DNA of 24,710 bases, from NCBI GenBank assembly GCA_016202965.1, contig JACQNQ010000036.1:1-24710 (forward strand). Reading direction: 5' to 3'. Under the pieces are notes generated by a model. It made no database searches. It was given only the letters and a program-made list of their open reading frames with translations, and was not told the origin of the DNA. Within the stretch, counting starts at the first letter, position 1, and each line of letters opens with the position of its first letter. The translations under genes and the position numbers were made by a program. This DNA comes from Candidatus Zambryskiibacteriota bacterium. Its GTDB lineage: Bacteria > Patescibacteriota > Minisyncoccia > Phycocordibacterales > DATDWN01. This document shows positions 7,505 to 13,782 of this stretch, one piece after another.

Positions 7505-7580
7505 AGATGTTGTTATTTTATAAAAATTTTCAATTTTCAATTTATAATTTTTAAACAATTTTCAATTTCTAATGAATAAA
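7505..7580. repeat. AT-rich degenerate repeats (CAATTTTCAATTT type)
   Basis: Several overlapping copies of CAATTTTCAATTT, ATAATTTTTAAA and AATGAATAAATGAATAATGG lie between the divergent smpB gene and the small gene at 7677. No start codon context or hairpin stands out. Confidence 0.5.
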
Positions 7581-7629
7581 TGAATAATGGAATTCAAATT
7601 TGAAAGTTCTCTCACTGTACCATATTATA

Positions 7630-7657
7630 TTGACTTTTTAAAGATGAAAGGTAATAT
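7630..7657 (+). promoter_or_regulatory. Promoter for the 73-aa gene
   Basis: TTGACT, 16-nt spacer, TAATAT. The predicted start near 7664 places the GGAGG at 7665-7669 at the very 5' end of the message, which fixes the downstream ATG at 7677 as the start. Confidence 0.65.
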
Positions 7658-7676
7658 AAAAAATGGAGGCAAAAAT

Positions 7677-7898
7677 ATGACCAAAGAACGAATGGGCGAG
7701 ATTGCTGTTCAAATACTCAAGTCAGACGCCATGTTTTCCAAGGGGATTGAAGAATTGAGTAAAAAGGCAAGACTCTATGCCAAACTTACACAACAGGAAG
7801 CAACAGAATTTTCCCAAGCCTTGCATGATGTCTGGGCTTCGAAAGATGCTCAACGGCGTTTACGTGATCAGTTGGCCCTGAAACACGCACATCGTTAA
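7677..7898 (+). CDS. Small helical protein of unknown function, 73 aa
   Basis: An in-frame start at 7587 would lie upstream of the promoter, so I chose the ATG at 7677, which has GGAGG 7 nt before it. The protein begins MTKERMGEIAVQILKSD and appears all-helical and amphipathic, with a basic end (RRLRDQLALKHAHR). There is no signal peptide, metal motif or membrane segment, and I do not recognise it. It is a single-gene unit with its own promoter and intrinsic terminator (7906-7932), which argues for a real, separately regulated gene. Confidence 0.7.
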   Translation: MTKERMGEIAVQILKSDAMFSKGIEELSKKARLYAKLTQQEATEFSQALHDVWASKDAQRRLRDQLALKHAHR

Positions 7899-7905
7899 TG
7901 ACTAA

Positions 7906-7932
7906 AAAAGCCCCAGCAATATCGGGGCTTTT
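7906..7932 (+). terminator. Terminator of the 73-aa gene
   Basis: AAAAGCCCC pairs with GGGGCTTTT around a 9-nt loop, 8 nt after the stop codon. Confidence 0.85.
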
Positions 7933-7957
7933 CTACTGTAAAAAATTACCACTAAGT

Positions 7958-8127
7958 AAAATCTCGTCTTCACAAAACCTTTTCAGAGCATCCACAGGTC
8001 TTGAGCATGGTTTTTGTCAACGACCTGCGTAGCAAGGCTCATTGACAAAATCAAGGCCGAGGACAGAGCAAGCTTTTCGCTGGAAAAGCTTGAGTCTCTG
8101 AAAAGGATTTGGGTAGAAAGAGATTTT
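7958..8127. other. 170-bp multi-stem hairpin region upstream of ftsH
   Basis: The outer arms pair AAAATCTC (7958-7965) with GAGATTTT (8120-8127) and CCTTTTCAGAG (7978-7988) with CTCTGAAAAGG (8096-8106). Inside are two further stems: TTTTGTCAA (8012-8020) with TTGACAAAA (8042-8050), and AAGCTTTTC (8070-8078) with GAAAAGCTT (8083-8091). The result is a three- or four-way junction. It ends 13 bp before the ftsH -35. It could be a small RNA gene, a structured mobile element or a transcription boundary; no coding frame of note covers it. Confidence 0.65.
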
Positions 8128-8139
8128 ACGATTTTCACT

Positions 8140-8166
8140 TTGATTTTATGAAAAATTGTGTATAAT
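8140..8166 (+). promoter_or_regulatory. ftsH promoter
   Basis: TTGATT (8140-8145), 15-nt spacer, consensus TATAAT (8161-8166). The ATG at 8165 overlaps the -10, so the ATG at 8177, 10 nt after the box, is the likely start and the leader is very short. Confidence 0.65.
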
Positions 8167-8176
8167 GCCCTTACTT

Positions 8177-10108
8177 ATGACAGACCAGAAAAACTCGGAA
8201 AAGACAAAAATAATTATCAAAAAGACAAGTGACTCGGGCAAGAAACCGGACGGTGGTATTGTCTCTTATATCATATCTGTTCTGATTATATTTATCGTCT
8301 TGTCTTCTATATATTCATACTTTTCAAATAACTCAAAGGAGGCGGATAACGTTCCCATTTCGCAACTTGCCACAGATATAAAATCCGGCATTGTTACGTC
8401 TATTGTAGTCAGAGGCGATACGTTAGACCTTGTTTACAAAGACGGCGTTAAAAAAACATCAAAGAAAGAAACAAATGAGGCGCTCCTGCAAACACTCGTT
8501 AACTACAGCGTGACCAAAGAGCAGGTCGGGGCTATCAAAGTGGATATAAAAAATGAAAGTGGTCTGAGTTATTGGTTTTTCAATTTGTCGCCGATTATTT
8601 TTCCGATTTTATTTATTCTCATTTTTATTTGGTTCCTTACTCGGCAGGTTAGGGGCGCGGGTATGCAAGCTTTGACTTTTGGCCAGTCCAAAGCCCGAAT
8701 GATAGACCCGAACGACAAATCCCAAAAAGTAACTTTCAAAGACGTGGCCGGCTGCAAAGAGGCCAAGGAAGAACTCGGAGAGATTGTGGATTTTCTGAAG
8801 AATCCTCGAAAATTTTTGGACATCGGGGCCCGTATTCCGAAGGGCATTTTGCTTATGGGTCCGGCCGGCACGGGAAAAACTTTACTTGCCCGAGCCGTTG
8901 CCGGCGAGAGTAATGTCACTTTTTTTTCAGTCTCCGGTTCGGAGTTTGTGGAAATGTTTGTCGGTGTCGGGGCGGCCAGAGTCAGGGATATGTTTGCCAT
9001 GGCCAAGAAAAACTCCCCGGCTATTATTTTTGTGGATGAAATTGACGCCGTCGGGCGAGTGCGCGGTGTCGGGGCAGGCGGAGGAAACGACGAACGCGAG
9101 CAGACACTGAACCAGATTTTAGTAGAGATGGACGGTTTTGAGCCAAATGAAAAGGTTATCGTCATGTCGGCGACGAACAGACCTGACGTGCTTGACCCGG
9201 CACTTCTTCGCCCGGGGCGATTTGACAGGCGAGTGACGCTGGATTTGCCTGACAGGCGCGACCGTGAAGAAATTTTACAAGTTCACAGCAAGGAAAAACC
9301 TTTTGCCGAAGATGTAAATCTCCAAGTTATCGCCGAGAGAACTCCGGGATTTTCCGGAGCGGACTTATACTCGCTTATGAATGAAGGAGCTATATTGGCC
9401 GCTCGCGAAAATAGAACAACTGTTGCTCAATATGACCTCATCCGCTCCATTGAAAAAGTTATGCTTGGTCCGGAGCGCAAAAGCCACATACTTTCCAAAA
9501 AAGAAAAAGAAATTGCCGCTTATCATGAAGCCGGACATGCCGTTCTGGCATCGCTTCTTCCGTACGCAGATCCGGTACACAAAATTTCCATCATTGCCCG
9601 CGGTCATGCCGCCGGCTATGTTTTAAAACTCCCCTTGGAAGATACCAAAATGCAGTCAAAGAAAGAATTTTTGGACGATATTGCCGTTTCTCTCGGCGGA
9701 TATGTCACCGAGAAAATGCTTTTTGATGATTTAACCACCGGACCGTCAAGCGACCTGCAAGTTTCCACAGCGCTTGCTCGCGATATGGTTACCAAATACG
9801 GTATGTCAGATATGTTGGGGCCGGTTGCTCTAGAAAGTCAGACAGGTAAAATTATTTTTGGCCGCGGGGTGGAGGAAAAAGAATTTTCAGAGAAAGTGGC
9901 GGCTGATATTGACGCTGAAGTTTCCCGCATTATGAGAGAAGCTCACGACAAAGCCCACAAAGTCATCACAGAAAATCGCTTGCTTCTGGATGCTGTCGCA
10001 AAACGTTTGATAGAAAAGGAAGCGATAGAACGCGCCGAGTTTGAAACCATTTTGGTGGCGCACGGCATTACTCCGAAACAAAAGCTGGACATAGAACATC
10101 AGGTCTAG
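8177..10108 (+). CDS. ftsH: ATP-dependent zinc metalloprotease FtsH
   Basis: 643 residues from the ATG at 8177, chosen because alternatives at 8156 and 8165 overlap the -10 box. Order of domains: short cytosolic lead, membrane helix (IISVLIIFIVLSSIYSYF), periplasmic-side domain, second helix (SPIIFPILFILIFIWFL), AAA+ module with Walker A GPAGTGKT, Walker B IIFVDEIDAVG and the second-region-of-homology Arg fingers (RPGRFDRR), then the M41 protease with zinc site HEAGHAV and the third-ligand Asp in TTGPSSDLQVST. It works as a membrane hexamer that extracts and degrades misfolded membrane proteins and tagged substrates. The C-terminus is slightly shorter than in E. coli. No partner gene is linked. 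Confidence 0.97.
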   Translation: MTDQKNSEKTKIIIKKTSDSGKKPDGGIVSYIISVLIIFIVLSSIYSYFSNNSKEADNVPISQLATDIKSGIVTSIVVRGDTLDLVYKDGVKKTSKKETNEALLQTLVNYSVTKEQVGAIKVDIKNESGLSYWFFNLSPIIFPILFILIFIWFLTRQVRGAGMQALTFGQSKARMIDPNDKSQKVTFKDVAGCKEAKEELGEIVDFLKNPRKFLDIGARIPKGILLMGPAGTGKTLLARAVAGESNVTFFSVSGSEFVEMFVGVGAARVRDMFAMAKKNSPAIIFVDEIDAVGRVRGVGAGGGNDEREQTLNQILVEMDGFEPNEKVIVMSATNRPDVLDPALLRPGRFDRRVTLDLPDRRDREEILQVHSKEKPFAEDVNLQVIAERTPGFSGADLYSLMNEGAILAARENRTTVAQYDLIRSIEKVMLGPERKSHILSKKEKEIAAYHEAGHAVLASLLPYADPVHKISIIARGHAAGYVLKLPLEDTKMQSKKEFLDDIAVSLGGYVTEKMLFDDLTTGPSSDLQVSTALARDMVTKYGMSDMLGPVALESQTGKIIFGRGVEEKEFSEKVAADIDAEVSRIMREAHDKAHKVITENRLLLDAVAKRLIEKEAIERAEFETILVAHGITPKQKLDIEHQV

Positions 10109-10166
10109 ACTATTTATTTAAAATACTGTATTCTTTGGTTAGAAACATTTTACCGAAAGGAGGCCT

Positions 10167-10331
10167 ATGAGTTTATTATCTGTATTGTTTTGGGTATTTG
10201 CAGGAGTGGTGTCGTTTGCTCTGCTGATTGTTCTGGGACTAGTTGTGGCGCTTTTGCTTCGAAAAAAGATGCTGAAAAAAACAGTCCACACATTGACAGA
10301 CGACCGTTCATGGCATATGCCATGGACATGA
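10167..10331 (+). CDS. 54-aa single-pass membrane protein
   Basis: A short gene: a strong AAAGGAGG Shine-Dalgarno at 10156-10163 precedes the ATG, and the frame ends at TGA 10329-10331. The protein is one hydrophobic helix (residues 3-31, ending VVALLL) followed by a basic stretch RKKMLKK and a polar tail ending in WHMPWT. The positive-inside rule predicts a cytoplasmic C-terminus. I do not recognise it. It lies 58 bp after ftsH and is followed by its own terminator, so it could be a small membrane regulator of FtsH, but that rests on position alone. Confidence 0.7.
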   Translation: MSLLSVLFWVFAGVVSFALLIVLGLVVALLLRKKMLKKTVHTLTDDRSWHMPWT

Positions 10332-10337
10332 AGTTTC

Positions 10338-10373
10338 TTATCCTCGGCGCGCAAGTGTCGAGGATAATTTTTT
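10338..10373 (+). terminator. Terminator after the 54-aa gene
   Basis: TTATCCTCG pairs with CGAGGATAA around a 12-nt loop and is followed by six T residues. Confidence 0.9.
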
Positions 10374-10405
10374 ATGTTAGTATATAAAAAATTTTCAAAA
10401 TACAT

Positions 10406-10485
10406 CCGCGAGTAGCTCAGCCCCGACGTTTGAGTACAAAGTCGGGGAGCCGACCGAAAGCGTCGGCTTTGGTAGAGCCGGATAG
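10406..10485 (+). pseudogene. Truncated tRNA copy with a double hairpin inserted in the D loop
   Basis: CCGCGAGTAGCTCAG (10406-10420) is identical to the first 15 nt of the intact tRNA 101 bp downstream. At the D loop it is interrupted by 48 nt that fold into two consecutive hairpins: CCCCGAC/GTCGGGG (10421-10447) and AGCCGAC/GTCGGCT (10448-10468). The D arm then resumes with TTGGTAGAGC and breaks off at CGGATAG followed by six T. No anticodon arm or 3' half exists. It cannot make a normal tRNA; it may be a decayed duplicate, a terminator built on a tRNA 5' end, or an element that targets tRNA D loops. Confidence 0.7.
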
Positions 10486-10506
10486 TTTTTTAAAATCATT
10501 AAATAT

Positions 10507-10579
10507 CCGCGAGTAGCTCAGTTGGTAGAGCGATTCTCTTATACAGAATTGGCCGGGGGTTCGAGTCCCTCCTCGCGGA
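10507..10579 (+). tRNA. tRNA-Ile with anticodon UAU
   Basis: A complete cloverleaf: acceptor CCGCGAG/CTCGCGG, D arm GCTC-AGTTGGTA-GAGC, anticodon stem ATTCT/AGAAT with loop CTTATAC (anticodon TAT, A37), 5-nt variable loop, T arm GGGGG-TTCGAGT-CCCTC and discriminator A73, as expected for isoleucine. CCA is not encoded. It would read AUA codons directly. Most bacteria read AUA with a lysidine-modified CAU tRNA made by TilS, so a UAU gene is uncommon. It is flanked by a partial 5' copy upstream and a partial 3' copy downstream. Confidence 0.93.
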
Positions 10580-10733
10580 CAAAAATACGAAGTATTTTTG
10601 TTCGTGTGGAGAAAGCCGTGGGACGGCTTTCGTGGGGACTCGAAACCCGATTGAGATATTTTATGAGCTTGCGAAATAAAATACCCAATTGGGATACTGA
10701 AACTGTAAGTTTTGAGTCCCTCCTCGCGGACAA
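10563..10733 (+). repeat. 20-bp direct repeat of the tRNA 3' end enclosing a 131-bp hairpin segment
   Basis: The tRNA 3' end GAGTCCCTCCTCGCGGACAA (10563-10582) recurs exactly at 10714-10733. Between the copies are three hairpins: CAAAAATAC/GTATTTTTG (10580-10600), GAAAGCCGT/ACGGCTTTC (10611-10631), and a long one in which GGGACTCGAAAC (10635-10646) pairs with the start of the second repeat (10709-10720) and TATTTTAT pairs within. The layout recalls an element integrated at a tRNA 3' end that regenerates the end, though no integrase is present. Confidence 0.7.
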
Positions 10734-10762
10734 TTTACTTTTTATACCTTGTATGCTAGTAT
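10734..10762 (+). promoter_or_regulatory. Promoter for the zinc-ribbon gene
   Basis: TTTACT, 17-nt spacer ending in TGC, TAGTAT (extended -10). The predicted start lies about 18 nt before the AGGAGG of the downstream gene. Confidence 0.6.
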
Positions 10763-10787
10763 TGTAAGCGGATCACAGGAGGTTCAA

Positions 10788-11009
10788 ATGATAAGATGTG
10801 TTAATTGTGGATCGGGGAAAACCCGCCATTCCAGTGAAAGGGTGGCCGGGGACTGGTTTCGAAGGTTTTTTCTGGTGTTCCCATATCGTTGTCGCAATTG
10901 TCGAAATCGATTTTATGAATTTCGACCATTACGACCGATAAAGAGAATGTCCTCTTTTCTTTTTCGGTCGACTCTACGACAGCGGCAACCAGAGCTATCC
11001 AAAAAGTAG
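10788..11009 (+). CDS. Small zinc-ribbon protein, 73 aa
   Basis: The ATG at 10788 has AGGAGG 6 nt upstream; a longer reading from 10749 would start inside the promoter. Two CxxC pairs, CVNCGSGK near residue 4 and CRNCRNRF near 28, form a treble-clef or zinc-ribbon knuckle. The C-terminal half is strongly basic (RPLRPIKRM, RSTLRQRQPELSKK), suggesting nucleic-acid binding. Proteins of this type are often labelled as zinc-ribbon or transposase-associated fragments, but nothing here shows a transposase. It is a single-gene unit with a likely terminator at 11023-11054. Confidence 0.75.
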   Translation: MIRCVNCGSGKTRHSSERVAGDWFRRFFLVFPYRCRNCRNRFYEFRPLRPIKRMSSFLFRSTLRQRQPELSKK

Positions 11010-11022
11010 AATCTGTTTTTGG

Positions 11023-11054
11023 GGGGCGTACCAGCATGCGCTCCTTTTCTTTTA
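11023..11054 (+). terminator. Terminator after the zinc-ribbon gene
   Basis: GGGGCGT pairs with GCGCTCC (two wobble pairs) around an 8-nt loop, followed by TTTTCTTTT. It overlaps the 3' end of the convergent recG gene. Confidence 0.6.
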
Positions 11055-13691
11055 CTCAAAATGTATTTTCTCTTTTTGTTCTTCTAGATATTTTTTGATT
11101 TCCGGATATTTTTTGAAATCAAAATCTTCTTCCACTATTCGTATCGCTTCACTCCGAGCCGCTTCAACCATTTTTATATTTTTAACGGCTTCCATAGCCA
11201 AATCCGACAATCCCCATTGCTTTCTGCCATACAACTCTCCGGCTCCTCGTTGAGCCAGGTCAAATTCTGCAAGTTCAAAGCCGTTTTTTGCTGTTGTTAG
11301 GGCTTTCAGTCGTTCTTTTGTTTTTAGACTTTTACTTTCTGTGAAAACATAACAATATGCTTGATGGTTTGAACGGATAACTCGTCCTCGAAGCTGATGA
11401 AGCTGGGACAGGCCAAACCTTTCTGCTCCTTCTATTATTATCATGGTGGCGTTTTCTACGTTTACTCCGACTTCTACAACAGATGTGGCCACAAGAATAC
11501 GGATTTTGCCAGAGGCAAAATCCGCCATCACTTTTTCTTTTTGCGCAGGAGTCATTTTTGAATGGAGAATGTCAATTGAAAATTTTGGGAAAATTTCTTT
11601 CTTTAATCTCTCCTCTTCAGCTGTAACAGATTTGGCGATGATAGCCAATTCTTTTTCCGGGTCCGGCTCGTTTATTCTCGGACAAATGACATACAGCTGT
11701 CTGCCTGACCTTAACCTTTCTCTGATTTCATCATATGCTTTGCTTCTTTCTGTTGGTAAAACGATTGTGCTAATAATAGGTTTCCTTCCGTGAGGCATTT
11801 CCGAAAGCAAAGTTAAATCCAAGTCTCCGTAAATAGTCAGGGCAAGCGTACGAGGGATTGGTGTGGCCGTCATAGATAACAAATGCGGACATAACGCGGA
11901 CAGCTGCGGACCAGACGCAGATAGTCTGGCTGTCTGATATATTATTCGGTCGATTGTACATTTTATATTGCTGAAATTAACCAATAGAGCCAGATGATAA
12001 TTAGAACCTTTGAGGTAAGTCCAAATTTGCTTTTTCTCTGATGTTCCGATAAAAGGTATTGCTTTTAATTCAACGATTATTTTTTCATCTATTACAAAAT
12101 CTGGTTGATATATACCAACTTCTTTTTTATTATAATAGATAGGTATTTGTTTTTCTCTACTAAAAATAATTCCTCTTTTTGTAAACTCTTCAGCAAGAGC
12201 CCGTTGATATATCAATTCTTTATGTCCCAAACCAAGTGTTTTTCTTACTGTAAATATCGCTTCTCTTATACAATATGTCAGGTCTTTGTAAATAATTTCA
12301 GGATTAGAATCTTCTGTCCGCGTTTTGTCTGCGTCCTGTCGTATTTCCTGTCTGCGAACCAGCGACGTTCGCTGGTTGACTCCAAAGCGATGTTGTTCGT
12401 CTATTACCACGAATGCCAAATGTTTCCATACCACACTTTTTTGGATAAGAGTATGCGTGCCGATAAGTATTGGCACAACGCCCTCCGCCACCCATTTCAA
12501 AAGTTGGGAGCGAGAAATATGAGTCGGTTTTAGAGGATTGCTTTTAGAAGGAAATATCTGACACCCGCTTCCAGTGATAAGCCCGATTTTCAAAGGCAGG
12601 TGTTCAAAAAACTCTATGAAGTTTTCATAATGCTGTTTAGCCAATATTTCTGTCGGTGCCATATAAGCAGTCTGCAGATTGCCATAATCTTTTCCTGTAA
12701 ATGGAGCTTTCGTGGCAACATAAATTGCCGTGGCCGCCACAGCCGTTTTTCCGGAACCGACGTCGCCTTCAAGCAAGCGAGACATCGGATAGCCGCGCTT
12801 GAAATCTTCACTGATAACCTTGATTGCTTTTTTCTGCGAGTCGGTTGCATTAAACGGGAATCGTTTTATAAATTCAGCGATATCTTTTTGATTAGTTTCT
12901 ATTTTGAACGCGCTTTTTTTGTTCCAGAGTTTTCTCTCTTGTTGTTTTTGCAGTTGTATAAAAAATATTTCTTGAAAGGCGAAGCGCTTGCGAGCCGACA
13001 GCGCGTCCGACTCTTTTTTCGGCGCGTGAATCCAAATAAAAGCCGTGCGAATGTTCGGCAGATTGTATTTTTTCAAAATTTCTTCCGGAATCGGGTCTAC
13101 CATTATGTCAAGGACTCCCCTTGACATAAGTTTTTGGATGGCGTGGTAGATCCAGTTTGATGTTACACCTCTGCTTTCCGGATAAACGGGATATAGCACA
13201 TATACGCCATGGCTCTCATGTGTATTATTGACATTATTACCAAAAAGTGATTTTTCCACATCCGATGTGGAAAAGTTAGGTAAAGTACTAATCGTTTCGA
13301 TTTTCGGGTTGCTTATGTATAACTCTCCGCGGCGCTCTGAAACTTTTCCCTCAACTCGTACCATTTGTCCCTCGTGCACCATTTTGGCAATGTATGGCTG
13401 GTGAAACCAGACGATTTTTATCTTGCCGGTGTCATCTTGGAGCGTCGCTTCTCCCATTGGAATTTTTTTAACGAATGCTTTGCTCATTTTCAAACCGGAA
13501 ATTTTTCCAAACAATGTTGCAGTCTCACCCGGGTATAAATCCTCAATATTTTTTATCTCGCTCGTATCGCCGTATCGCACAGGAAAGTAATAAAGCAAAT
13601 TCTCCACGGTCTCCAATCGCATTTTTTTCAAGGCTTTTTTTTGCACCTCTTGCAACCTGAATTCAGCAGTCAAAGGAGAATCTAATTTCAT
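11052..13691 (-). CDS. recG: RecG helicase with an in-frame GxxExxY nuclease-domain insertion
   Basis: 879 residues, about 150 more than usual. The N-terminal wedge/OB-fold (residues to about 270) leads to helicase lobe 1 with Walker A GDVGSGKT near 310 and the DEQHRFG box near 432; lobe 2 has TATPIPRT near 608 and the late motifs VVEVGVNVENATMIIIEGAERFG and QLRGRVIRS. RecG remodels stalled forks and branched DNA. Between DEQHRFG and TATPIPRT, normally 25-35 residues apart, lie about 155 extra residues containing GHKELIY (GxxExxY), PDFVID and VELKA: a PD-(D/E)XK fold of the GxxExxY family with its catalytic residues. The frame is unbroken. Whether the helicase still works, or the insert is spliced or tolerated as a surface domain, is unknown. 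Residues THESHGVYV near 160 are encoded by a dispersed 26-bp palindrome. A -10 box ends 8 nt before the ATG. Confidence 0.95.
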   Translation of the reverse strand: MKLDSPLTAEFRLQEVQKKALKKMRLETVENLLYYFPVRYGDTSEIKNIEDLYPGETATLFGKISGLKMSKAFVKKIPMGEATLQDDTGKIKIVWFHQPYIAKMVHEGQMVRVEGKVSERRGELYISNPKIETISTLPNFSTSDVEKSLFGNNVNNTHESHGVYVLYPVYPESRGVTSNWIYHAIQKLMSRGVLDIMVDPIPEEILKKYNLPNIRTAFIWIHAPKKESDALSARKRFAFQEIFFIQLQKQQERKLWNKKSAFKIETNQKDIAEFIKRFPFNATDSQKKAIKVISEDFKRGYPMSRLLEGDVGSGKTAVAATAIYVATKAPFTGKDYGNLQTAYMAPTEILAKQHYENFIEFFEHLPLKIGLITGSGCQIFPSKSNPLKPTHISRSQLLKWVAEGVVPILIGTHTLIQKSVVWKHLAFVVIDEQHRFGVNQRTSLVRRQEIRQDADKTRTEDSNPEIIYKDLTYCIREAIFTVRKTLGLGHKELIYQRALAEEFTKRGIIFSREKQIPIYYNKKEVGIYQPDFVIDEKIIVELKAIPFIGTSEKKQIWTYLKGSNYHLALLVNFSNIKCTIDRIIYQTARLSASGPQLSALCPHLLSMTATPIPRTLALTIYGDLDLTLLSEMPHGRKPIISTIVLPTERSKAYDEIRERLRSGRQLYVICPRINEPDPEKELAIIAKSVTAEEERLKKEIFPKFSIDILHSKMTPAQKEKVMADFASGKIRILVATSVVEVGVNVENATMIIIEGAERFGLSQLHQLRGRVIRSNHQAYCYVFTESKSLKTKERLKALTTAKNGFELAEFDLAQRGAGELYGRKQWGLSDLAMEAVKNIKMVEAARSEAIRIVEEDFDFKKYPEIKKYLEEQKEKIHFE
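11886..12356 (-). mobile_element. GxxExxY nuclease-domain insert with inverted repeat arms inside recG
   Basis: The core domain spans about 11945-12295 on the minus strand. Its edges are short degenerate arrays of one GC-rich word: on the plus strand the left arm (11893-11925) has CGCGGACAG, GCGGAC and GACGCAGA, and the right arm (12312-12345) has the complements CTGTCCGCG, TCTGCGTC and CTGTCG. The arms are therefore inverted with respect to each other, as in an insertion element. Both arms are read in frame as low-complexity linkers (ADKTRTED; ARLSASGPQLSA). Related words interrupt the beta-CASP gene at 17483-17522. No transposase is encoded; the nuclease itself may be the mobility enzyme, by inference. 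Confidence 0.7.
13197..13222. repeat. 26-bp dispersed palindrome, copy A (inside recG)
   Basis: Starts CACATATACG, centre GCCATGGC, ends TCTCATGTG. It is in frame within recG and encodes THESHGVYV. Copies B (16589) and C (22227) are intergenic. Confidence 0.75.
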
Positions 13692-13699
13692 ATCTACTC

Positions 13700-13705
13700 A
13701 TTGTA
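13700..13705 (-). promoter_or_regulatory. -10 box of recG, leaderless start
   Basis: Minus-strand TACAAT lies 8 nt before the recG ATG and no Shine-Dalgarno is present. The region is divergent from the alpha-CTD gene. Confidence 0.45.
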
Positions 13706-13729
13706 TCTTTTTAGTGTTTCTACAAATAC

Positions 13730-13753
13730 TTGACAATACTTCTGTGATATGAT
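13730..13753 (+). promoter_or_regulatory. Promoter for the alpha-CTD protein gene
   Basis: Consensus TTGACA (13730) and an extended -10 TGA-TATGAT (13748-13753). The 12-nt spacing is short, so the extended -10 probably does most of the work. It faces away from the recG promoter. Confidence 0.45.
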
Positions 13754-13782
13754 AACGTCTAACTCAGAAAGGACGTGACTGT

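Noticed and set aside
7587..7676. 30-residue N-terminal extension of the 73-aa protein
   Set aside because: It crosses a good promoter (7630-7657), and the ATG at 7677 has a perfect Shine-Dalgarno.
10406..10485. tRNA with an intron
   Set aside because: The D-loop insert could pass for an intron, but the anticodon arm and 3' half are missing, so no mature tRNA could form.
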